Shown here piece after piece: positions 54,423-64,000 of a DNA stretch of 64,000 bases. The DNA is taken from NCBI RefSeq assembly GCF_964656455.1, contig NC_135718.1:22146449-22210448 (forward strand), in the 5' to 3' direction. Made by a program: the position numbers and the translations under genes. This stretch comes from Halichoerus grypus. Its lineage: Eukaryota > Chordata > Mammalia > Carnivora > Phocidae. Under the pieces are notes generated by a model, which saw nothing but the letters and a program-made list of their open reading frames with translations, did no database searches and was not told the DNA's origin. How positions within the stretch are numbered: the stretch's first letter is position 1; the number at the start of each line of letters is the position of its first letter.

Positions 54423-57400
54423 TAATGAGTTTAGAAACCCCCCAGCCACTCCCCCCAAAATAATCCATCTGTGTTATTAAATATATCATCTACTCACATT
54501 GGAGTCTTGAGAGTAGATTAATTTTGCATCTGTATATTCACATCTTGGACTTTTTGTAGTATTGGCCGGGTTTTACTACAATACACAATGGATTAGGACT
54601 TCTGTGTGAATTGTGAAGCTATTAAATGATTATATGTCTCTGGAAAGCAATGAGCCCTCCAGGTATTGTGTTTCTATGAGATTACTCAGATGCTTCTCTG
54701 GTGCCTGAATTCTCTTCACTGTGAAAGCAAGCTTTGAAAATTCTTATTTTGACAGCATCTGTGGAAGTGCTTTAAACCCCAAGTCACTTCCAGGCTTTGA
54801 ACTTCTTTTTATTCAGTCACATTCTTCTTTTGAACAATACAGCTTAGAAATTTGTTTGGTAATGGGGAAAAGGCCTTAGTGTGTTTTATTGTCAAATTCC
54901 AATTGCTTTGTGAGTGATTGTAAAATGTAGAGCTAGAGTCTGTAATGCAATTGCCTCGGCGTAAATACAAATTACTCATTGTCGACTCCTCCTGAGAAAA
55001 ACATTGTGTAGCTGTTAGGAAGGATTGTGCTCATGCTTCTACAATGTGCAGCCAAGTAGGATCTTTAAGATCCATCTTCAGCACGTGACGTGCATTTGGG
55101 TGTCACCAAACTTCTGTATTTTCTGGGTTGGGAAATGGAGCAAATGCACTCAGGGGCTTGATTTACTTGCCCTATTTCCCTTCAGAAGAGCCCCTGGCAT
55201 TTTTTTTCTTCACCCGCATTTCCCCATGGTCACATTATGTTGTCCTTACTGTAGTCTCTAATTAGGATACTATTTGATAGTAAATAAATTATTTAAGAGT
55301 TTAATAAAATAAAACGTGGCACAAATTGCCCGTAAAGGATAAACTGTAAAATGAGCTTTAATCATGTTTTGGTGTTTGGAAGTAAATTTTACATTTATTT
55401 GCAGAAGATGAACCATTAAACTTTGCATAATAAATCACTCCGATTTGAGGACACCCATGTTGGGTCAGCTCAGATGTGGTATATTGATATTCGGGTCAGC
55501 TTTTGTTTGTTGTTGTGTTTAAATGGGATTACCTAAGGACAAACTAGGCTTTTCTAACATTCAGACAATGCCGTTTTCAATATGATGATTTAGAAAATCC
55601 CAGAGTCAGAGCGACCTTGAGTAACATTGAGTAAATCTCTGTCCCTATCTCTGTCTCTCCCTGTCTCTGTTCCAATGTGAATGGGCTAAAGGACTTGCCT
55701 CTTGGGTCTCTAAGATTTTAAGTATCTGGAACCTGAGGTCTTCAATAAAATGGCGGCTTTGAGGGCTTCATGCTACTCTGACCTCTCATGAAGACCTGAT
55801 ACTGGTATTGAGAGATGAGCACAGTTTCAGAAGCTGAGATTTTGAAAATCTTTATGCCCTTGAGTTTATATGAGGTGGATCATCAATGTTTTAATAAGCT
55901 TGTAATCAGGATCTCATGAACCATGGACCTAGTATTTTTCAGAGAATAGAATAGATTAGAGCCCCAAATAATTTTGGAAGTTGTATTCTTTTTAGACCAA
56001 TTCACAATATCTTTTGAATAATTTGTCTTTGTGGTTTTGTAGCATTTACTTGGTCTCATTATGGGGCAGGAAGTTCATTGAGAAATACATCAAAGAATGC
56101 ATTATTATACTTCTATTTATTTTTTAGATTAAGAAGCCGAAGAGTGCATTTGATTAGCTTGCATTTGTAACTCTGTTGTGGACTGTTATTGACCATTAAC
56201 AGATGAAATTACATTTCAGTTTTCTAAGTCCTGTTTTTTTACACCAGAAAATTCAGTGTAATATTTTCATTCTCCCCTCCCTCCCATCCGCTCCCTCCAT
56301 TCGCCCTGATTTCCCGCTCTTCTCTCTTCATACCTATACGTACATACACGCACACACACACTGACATCTGTGCTCATTATACAAACTATGGCTTAAATGG
56401 AGATTTGGCTTCTGACAATAAAAAAAAAAAAATAGTATAGTTCTTGTTCATTTACAACCTTTTTTTATCCCCTACTGTAGAAATTCACATTAGCATTAGG
56501 AATACCTAACAGTTATAGATGTATACACTTTTAAAAGTACCCTTAGCTAGAATATGGGAGGATATATCATATTCATCCAGTCCTGGATGAATATCCAACA
56601 CCTTTCCTTACAGTAGGCCCTTAAATAGCAGGACAAAAGGCCACATGCTGGAGTGCTAGAGTCACATCCAAACCCTTAATAGGATCCTTTTGCAGTCAGA
56701 ATCTAAATGGAATGCCTGGGGTTGCCCCAGTTCCTATCAGTGTTCCCAGTTAGAGGCCCAGTGTTTCCAGAAAGAGACCTATTCAGCCTCTTTCTCATGA
56801 AGATGTAGATCCCTTGTCCAGAGAAGAAAAGCTTTCACTTAACGCAGTTGTGACTCATTTTGAAGCATAAGGATAGGTTAGGAATCTTCTAAAAATGTGG
56901 TCCCATTTCCTAGAATTGGGAGGTAATTGGTTTGAAGGGTTACTCGAGTTCACAAAACGGTTATGAACATTCCTAATCTTTCTGAGAGTAAGGATTAAAA
57001 ACATAAAAAAAAAGTATGACCCATGACACTCTTGTATTTTAAATGGCTGGGTCTTAGGCAAGAAAGTTGTTAATTAAAAAGCATGTGAAATGGGATTGGA
57101 ATAATAACATGAAAAAAAATAAAACTGACAATTGAAATAAAATCATTTGAAAGTCTAATGGAAAAAATGAAACAAAACTTAGAAGTCTGTTTTGAAATAT
57201 ATAAGATTAACAGTCCTCCAAGATTTTATGTCATAGGATGTTGCTTTGGATTTAAATATTTTACTCTTCAAATGCACATTTCCTTTAAAATTTTCCTGTG
57301 AAATATTTAAGCATCTCACTCCCATAGATACCTTCTCACATCAGAAAATCCAGCTCTTGGATTTTTTAAGGACCTTATTTATTTAAAAAAAACCTACTTC

Positions 57401-58700
57401 CCTGTGTAGTAAACAACCTCTTCACCTTTGAACAGAACTGTGTCTAAAATGAAAAAGAAGAAAAATGTATACGTAAGAAATGTTTACAAAATAAAAAAAA
57501 AAGTTAATTAAAATACGCTCTTTTTAAAGGTAGGGAAAGTAAAGTTTCAAACATTTGAGGCCATTTCAATTCTACCTCAGAGCCCCTGAGGGCAGACGAG
57601 GCTTTGTTCAGACAGCTGGGAAATCGGGCTTTGACAACAGGAAAATCTTTGCTCTGAGAGTTTCTGGAAGTGCAGGTGTGATTAAAAAACAAACAAAGCC
57701 TGAAATTAAAATGAAGGAAAACTGTGCAATTTCACAACAAATTGGGCAATTTAGAAATTGCACTGTTGCTTCAAACATGCCAAATGGGAAAGTGCTGCTG
57801 TCTCTTTGTGGGATCTCTTCTTATCAGTTTTAAACTGAGTTTTTTCTTCACTGACAGAGAAACAAGGCCATGTATATTTGTTGTAAGTTGAGAGACTAAG
57901 AGGAGTTTTTCTAGTGGTGTCCTGTTGGTCCGGGTAGCTTACAGCGGTGTTTTACTTTGTGAGTTCTTCCTTGTGGTTTTCTGGGTCATGTTTGTCAGCC
58001 ATGAGATGGAGAGCCACAGAAGGGACCAATGATGGTTGCAGAGTTCTTGGTTTTTGTTTGTTGATGTTTTTCCTATTGTTTCATCTTAATCTATTTTTCT
58101 TCCCATCATGTATTGTTGGTTTCTTTCTTTCCCTTTCTCTTCATGTCTTTATATATTCACTAGGTCTAAAACTCTGCTAATATAGAAATGGACTAAGTGA
58201 TAGCCATGGGCAGGCAATGCATAACATGTGATTAACTTTTTCTGAATGCGGCTGGATTCAGTTTTTATAGAAGGCAAAGAGAGAAAGCAGCATTGAGGGA
58301 AATAGCTGCTCAAGTCTTTCACCCACCGGAGACAGATTGGGTGGTAGGGTTGCTGAGAACAGCTCTCAAAATGGCAAACCTTGTGAGTCCAATGCTACAG
58401 TGGAAGATTCATATAGTGGTAGGCATGTCTCTGAATTTACATTCTGTTCACATGATATATGAAAAGCAATCAAGTCGACTTTCTATTCCGATGACTTAGA
58501 TAAGATTCCTGGTGAAGAAACATAAGCTGCTTTCAACTTCGGTGATTTTATTGGGGGTCAGACTGTGAGTCGGTGACCTGGGACTTTTTTCAGGAAATGT
58601 GTTCTTACTTTAGCATGATCCCCTGAGTTGTAAAGTTATGGTAAGTTTGGACTCATGTGGAAGAGAGGGAATGACTAATGAAGTGGCTTAGCAAAGTGCT
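54423..58700. other. Largest repeat-poor block of the window
   Basis: About 4.3 kb without a transposon that I can name. It holds a 13-bp GCACGTGACGTGC palindrome (55081-55093), a 12-bp-stem inverted repeat (56569-56594), GCAATTTAGAAATTGC (57746-57761) and poly(A) tracts. Open frames at 55025-55261, 57555-57833 (TTG start) and 57947-58180 show no domain. Absence of repeats can indicate constraint; this is inference. Confidence 0.4.
55081..55093. promoter_or_regulatory. Palindromic E-box/CRE-like motif
   Basis: GCACGTGACGTGC is a perfect 13-bp palindrome around a central G. It contains the E-box CACGTG (55082-55087) overlapping TGACGT (55086-55091), a CREB/ATF half-site type. Two CpGs survive in otherwise CpG-poor DNA. 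A binding role is only inferred. Confidence 0.3.
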
Positions 58701-58704
58701 TAGG

Positions 58705-58920
58705 GGTACGGGTTCTAGAATCAGAAAGATTTTGAATTGTGTCGTCTAGAGAACTTCCTAGCTTTGTTATCAGGTTGACTGACCTCTCCAAACCCCTGTG
58801 GATTCATTTATTGAATGGGAATATTGATAATACTTCATAAGGTCATAAGACTAAAATGAGATGAAAAAAGTAATGTGCTTAACACACTGTCTTCTAAGGA
58901 GAATATTAGCTGTAATCATG
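58705..58920 (+). mobile_element. MIR SINE, sense
   Basis: GGTTCTAGAATCAGAAAGAT, 'cctagctttgttatcaggttgactgacctctccaaacccc', GGGAATATTGATAATACTTC, ATAAGACTAAAATGAGATGA and AATGTGCTTAACACACTGTC. Confidence 0.83.
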
Positions 58921-60660
58921 AAAGGTGGATGGTGGGGAGTGAAGAGAAGGCTCTAGGTGCATATTAGGACCTTGGGGACCAACCATGCTTTTGAATTTTC
59001 TGTAAGATTATTTTAAATATGATATTTTTTAAGCCATTGAGATCAGTCAGTACCTTCAGGTTACAGTTGATCTAGGAGATTGTGTATTATTTTTACTGTT
59101 TTAATAATCAAGTTTTGAGGATGAATAAAGAGGAGAACTTGTTAAAATTTACTTTGCTATTTATTATAGCAGAGGGGCAACTTTTAGCCCTTGTGTGCAA
59201 AGCACTTCTGATAGAAGTGTAGTAATTTCTTAATACTTTGGTTACAGAACTGCCAAAAGTCCTTCACATGCAAAGCTCTTTATAAAATGAAGCACTATTT
59301 AATTAAAGACAATCTTGTATCAATAAGTATGTTGTTACTTAGACACAGGGACTTAGAGAAAGGATTGTGGGTAGTTGATCAAAGAGTTACATGGGTTTTT
59401 CGATCTAAGGAAGCAAGTTGTCTTTAAATTGGAAGGATTATGAGTGTTTAGAATCCCTTCTGGCTAATGCTGGAATGACATGGGTTTAAGGGAGATCATC
59501 TCATTTTATGAGTTGCCTGTGGATTGCAGAAGATACCTTGGAGGGAGAGATTTAGTGCCGGGGAACCTGAGAGAAAGCTCTTACTTGGCAGTGGGAAGAC
59601 TGCACACTGAAAAATAACATTATTGTTTAGTGTCAGCCACTCAAAAAAAAAAAAAAAAACACTGGGGTTTTGTCATTCATTGGAAGACTTTGAGGGTGCT
59701 AATAAAATACATTAGAAGCAGGTTGTTCAAAATGGTTCTAAAAATGGAAAATAACCCAAATGTTTATTGCAGCAATTTTATTGCTGGGAAACATGGTCTT
59801 TACGACCAGCATGTTTATAATATATTCAGTTGGGTCTCTGAGGAATTTCAGGCTGGTGAGAATTATTTGGATTGCATAAGCATAATTATGTTACAATTTG
59901 AAAACTAAATCTCTCTTTGTTTTTATCATACATTTTATTTTATTAATCTTTTAGATGGGAGCAGCTCATGAGGAAAATTGTTAGCCAGCCAAAGGCAGGC
60001 ACTGGGGTCCATCCAAGATACCTTCGTTATTGGCCAGTAAATCCAGGTTTTGTGACAACTCAGAGTTCTCCCCTTGGCAATGTTTGTGTGGCATCTGTGC
60101 TGACTTCCACCGAATTGTCACTCCACCAAGGATGCTAGTCGGATGGAATGAGTTTCTCACACAGGACCTCCCTGGTTTGTTTCTAGAGAATCTTTTGCTT
60201 CAAATTTTTATTATCCATTTTTTCCAGAATCGGGGGGCAAAATTTCTTTGGAGGATTCATTAGTTGATACCTTGGCATCTAGTAACCTTTTTCTTTCCTT
60301 ACTCTTTGCTTTACACTGAAAGATGTAGCAAAAAAAAAAAAAGAAAGAAAGAAAGAAACCTTTAGTAATGGTAACTTTTGGAACAAGTGATAATTGTTCA
60401 TTTCCTTGGTATTTCCTTCAGGATTAAGTGCTAAGAACACATGAAGCATCAAAACCAACCCTCCACTCTAGCCAATGTTATAGAATGTGGCTACTTAAAA
60501 GATGTGTAGTTCTTAGTGCCTTAACACCAATGATCCAATTCCAGAGAGAATCTGTGTTGACACACCTATGGAACTCTTCCAAAGAATGGTGAAAATTCTG
60601 TATGTAGTGAGAGGTATTATCTCCTTCAGAGTATTTCCTTATGATCTCACCACCATTTAT
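58921..60660. other. Unassigned 1.7-kb stretch
   Basis: No gene or repeat recognised. Simple tracts: poly(A) at 59642-59659 and (AAAG)n at 60330-60358. The frame 60030-60263 starts at TTG and has no domain. Confidence 0.4.
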
Positions 60661-60673
60661 AACCAATTAACTT

Positions 60674-60886
60674 ATTTTTTATTTTATTTTTTTTAAGATT
60701 TTATTTATTTATTTTACAGAGAGAGACACAGCGAGAGAGGGAACATAAGCGGGGGGGGTGGGTGGGAGAGGGAGAAGCAGGCTTCCCGCGGAGCAGGAAG
60801 CCTGGTGCGGGGCTTGATCCCAGGACCTTGGGATCATGACCTGAGCTGAAGGCAGTCGCTTAATGACTGAGCCACCCAGGCGCCCC
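60674..60886 (-). mobile_element. CanSINE, antisense, with G-rich variant
   Basis: Tail TTTAAGATTTTATTTATTTATT, 'acagcgagagagggaacataagc', a G8TGGGTGGGAGAGGG tract (60751-60771), GCAGTCGCTTAATGACTGAG and end GAGCCACCCAGGCGCCCC. Flanking TTAACTT (60667-60673 and 60887-60893) is a short TSD shared with the L1 next to it. Confidence 0.95.
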
Positions 60887-60896
60887 TTAACTTCTT

Positions 60897-61035
60897 TTTT
60901 AAATTTAATTTAATTTTATTATGTTATATTAGTCACCATACAATACATCATTATGTTTTGATGTAGAGATCCATGATTCATTGTTTTCGTGTAACACCTA
61001 GTGCTCCATGCAGTACGTGCCCTCCTTAATACCCA
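60897..61035 (-). mobile_element. L1 3' end, antisense
   Basis: T-rich start, then TATGTTATATTAGTCACCAT, ACAATACATCATTATGTTTT, GATCCATGATTCATTGTTTT, CACCTAGTGCTCCATGCAGT and ACGTGCCCTCCTTAATACCC, the reverse of a carnivore L1 3' UTR. A 10-bp TSD TTAACTTCTT is exact at 60887-60896 and 61036-61045. Only about 140 bases of the L1 were inserted. Confidence 0.92.
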
Positions 61036-61045
61036 TTAACTTCTT

Positions 61046-62150
61046 GAGAAGCTTTTATGTATTTCATGGGGAATACAGTATAATAAAATGTGGCAACTGG
61101 GCTCAATGAATTTAAGGCTTGTTGTTGAGAATATTTTACATAAATACCACCACCGTGAATCAATGAATGATATTACTATTGTTTGGTGCTTAATTATGAG
61201 CTATGGGATGTTACTGCTTTGGAAGCTCAGAAGAGAGGATGTTGGATCGTCAATCTCAGTAGTGGTCCTGGAAGAATGACCAAATACAAAGGTTTAAGTA
61301 ATTCAACTGGGAAGAGTTTCCTAAACACAGTTCATGGAGAAAAATGCAGAGAGCAGCTTCTGTAAGATTGGGTGCTGGGGGGATACTTGGGGACTGGGTT
61401 AAATGGAAGATGTGTATCCAGACCAAAGGCATTCATTCTGTTTGGAATTGTTTTCATTGCTGGAGAAAACTTTAGTCTGGGATCTGGGCAAGACTGTTAC
61501 GCAGAAAGAGTTCACATGCAAAGTCCCTAACCCCACAATTCAGTGTCCGACACAGGCTCCTCTCCCTTTCTTGTTTCTGATCTGGTTTTGAATTCTCTGC
61601 AGGCTGAGCTCGAACTGAATGAGTATTTTTTTTTTTTTATCCCACACACTTCTACTACTCCAGGGCGGGACCCCTTTTTCTGGCTGTAAGTTATCTAACA
61701 GTGTGGTCTTCTTCTAGGAAAAGTGAAAATTGTTACACTGGAAGACTTTGTTGGTAGGATTAATGAAATAGAACCACTGTCCCAAAGTATTTTTACAATA
61801 GTATTTAATGTACATCACCTAGGAAAGCATTTCAAACGTAACATTGGGCTTCCTCTGAGTTTTTCTAATTCCCTTTTACTCACATAACTCTCTATATTGA
61901 TTTTAAGTGATCTAGGAATAGCAGTTACATTGAACAGATGGGAACCGTAAGTTTCCCAGATATTAAATGGTGGTTTGGAATTGCAAAATCAGTGAAAATG
62001 AGTTTCTTGATGTCCCAGTTCTCACCCTACTTCTCTTCCTAAATGTTTCCTTCTCCCCTAATTGCCATATTCTCATCTAAACCTCTTCCTTTCCTCTTGC
62101 TATAGGAAGCACATAGAGAGCAGATTGTCATTTTCTAGAGGCATCAAGGC
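61046..62150. other. Unassigned stretch
   Basis: No repeat or gene recognised. Three short open frames (61088-61591) lack motifs. Confidence 0.4.
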
Positions 62151-62154
62151 CTCA

Positions 62155-62372
62155 TGGGTAAAAGGGAAATCTCTGGAGTCAGAGATCTGAGTTTGAGACC
62201 TAGCTCCGTGTTATACAGCGGTGTGGCCTTGACCCATTTATTCAATTCTTCTCTGTTTTGGTTCTCTCCAGTGTAAAATGGATACAATAGTGGTAGCTAA
62301 CCAATAGATTATTGTGAGAATTAAATATGGCACTTAAAATGCTTAATACAGTGCTTATATTTTAACAAATAT
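62155..62372 (+). mobile_element. MIR SINE, sense
   Basis: TCTGGAGTCAGAGATCTGAG, TTTGAGACCTAGCTCCGTG, 'ggtgtggccttgaccc', TCCAGTGTAAAATGGATACA, GATTATTGTGAGAATTAAAT and ATGCTTAATACAGTGCTTAT. One of the best preserved MIRs here. Confidence 0.88.
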
Positions 62373-64000
62373 TCAATCAACTTCAGTTATTAATAAATGA
62401 ATACATAAAATGAAGATCTCTATGTATGTTTTCCCAAGTTTTATCCTATACTTCTTTTCATATAAGCATCCAGAAGCTACCACAGTAAAATCACGCCTGT
62501 TATTTGATAATAACCAGTGGTAGATGAGTGGTAACAGTTTATAAGAATGGTATGATTTTCAAGTATGTACTTTTTTAAACATTTGAGACTGAATTTAGAA
62601 TTTATACAGCAGGTAACATTCATTATGCCATCTAATTTGAGCTAAAAATGTTTATAAAAATGGTATTCAGTTTTGAGAATTTGATTACCTAATTAAATGT
62701 TTAAGTATTTTAAAAACTGGAAACACGGTTAAACCACATGCAAGAGCGCAGAGACCATGGGGGAAAAAAGTAATAAAACATCAGAGGGGAAAAATGAAAC
62801 AGGAACACATGAAACTCTAGGTCATTGGAGACTGGAAGTCTCAGGGAAGAAAAGTATGATTAGAATGAAAAAAAAAAAAAATAGGGCGAATCCCTCCAAG
62901 GTAGAGTTATTAGAAGTAACAGATGCACATAGTCAACAAGCTGCTTTCATCTTGAAAAAACACAACAGATAAAGGATGCATGTCAAATGTGAGTGCTACA
63001 GTATAAGACTTTTCACAAAGGAGTTAAACTTATTGGATAAACACACCAACTTCTCTCATGATGCAAATCTTTCATTCATACCAATGTCCCAGATACCTAC
63101 AGTATTATGAGAAATGGTTCCAGGGATGAGTGGAGTAACAACTACCACAGTCAGGACAATCAGGAAAATAAGCTCCAGGGATGCCTAGCAGAGTCCTCTT
63201 TACCATGATCTTCACCTCAGCGGGAACCCAAATAAAATATTGACCTCTGGTTCCTTACAAATAGCTCTATGGTGCTTTCTCAAAAGTTCCATCACTGGGC
63301 TCATTAAGTGTTGGCTCAGAAAAGGAAAGTGAATTATGCTCATACTGAACCAAGGGAATAAACAACTTGCCTTTATATATTATTAATTATTGACAAATAG
63401 TTGTTGGATGGATGAATTAGACCTTGTTCAAACATTGGTGATATGCTGGGTACCCTAGTTTTGAATTCACTGGACTACTGTGCTTATTGTTTAGAAGAGA
63501 TTGCTATGAGGAATATCAATGTTAGAGGATATTAATATGTGTTAACAAGTGTTAAAAAGGCTTCCATAGTCAAATATGTTTGGGATATGCTGGTTTATGC
63601 AATATTAAGTAGATTTCCTGACTGTAGGACGTCAGAGACTTTAATATGCTGGTGTGCATTGTGAATCACCAAGAAGGCTTCTTACTTATGTCACTGTGGC
63701 CTGAGGTTTTCAGAGTGTTGTATCTCACAGTCCTGATGTTCTGCTAAACTCCGTGCCAAAAAACCTAAGAGCAGACTTTGATATTACAATGTCACAAATT
63801 TGTGGCAGCCCTTGGAAGCCTACGGTCTGAGATAATTTTTAATTTTGTCCAAGTTAGTATTTGAGTTTCAGGCACTGTACAGAAAGCCATTTAAGTTAAT
63901 CAGTGAGTCCAGCTGTTTTCTACATCCTTAATTTTTTTTCCTGGTGGTGTCACCCTTTTGAAGTAATAAAGCTTTGTTTCTTTATGGGAAAAAAAAGAGA
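62373..64000. other. Unassigned final 1.6 kb
   Basis: No gene or named repeat. Poly(A) at 62869-62881. The frame 62757-62972 overlaps this A run and is Lys-rich by composition. The window ends in a short A-rich run with no transposon body before it that I recognise. Confidence 0.4.

Overview
This window is AT-rich, repeat-laden mammalian nuclear DNA. I recognise no protein-coding gene, rRNA, tRNA, CRISPR array or bacterial-type operon in it. The best taxonomic clue is the SINE content. Fifteen tRNA-Lys-derived carnivore SINEs (CanSINEs) are present, with the head motif GGGGCGCCTGGGTGGC, an internal pyrimidine-rich tract, and a tail ending in (AAAT)n plus AATCTTAAAA. None carries the dog-lineage (SINEC_Cf) or cat-lineage diagnostic head as I know them. 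This suggests an arctoid caniform such as a bear, pinniped or mustelid. The species assignment is inference; membership of Carnivora is well supported.

Layout. 1-6.9 kb: two CanSINEs, L1M scraps, a purine-rich block, a solo MLT1 LTR, a 5'-truncated L1 with target-site duplication (TSD) and an internal (TG)n, a hAT-type DNA transposon fossil and an L2 3' end. 7-19 kb: MIRs, two CanSINEs, two old antisense L1M fragments and a young L1 3' end. 19-26 kb: a weak two-exon coding candidate (19.15-19.45 kb), L2 pieces, a purine/G-quadruplex tract, and a composite locus where an L1M 3' end is interrupted by a rearranged CanSINE and a second CanSINE. 24.6-25.3 kb is repeat-free and looks like a possible conserved noncoding element. 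26-45 kb: CanSINEs at 26.0, 29.1, 36.4, 40.3 and 41.2 kb, many MIR/L2 relics, a G-quadruplex tract at 37.9 kb and another hAT fossil at 42.3 kb. 45-64 kb: sparser young repeats, an L2, several microsatellites (three of them inside MIRs), a repeat-poor stretch at 54.4-60.6 kb with a 13-bp CACGTG/TGACGTG palindrome, and a nested CanSINE + L1 insertion at 60.7-61.0 kb.

There is no gene pathway to describe. The window is most simply intergenic DNA or the interior of a very large intron. Most open reading frames are short and explained by chance or by repeats; several of the longest begin at TTG or GTG rather than ATG. Repeat family names come from recalled consensus features, not from a database search. 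Edges of ancient repeats (MIR, L2, L1M) are approximate to tens of bases; CanSINE edges with TSDs are accurate to a few bases.
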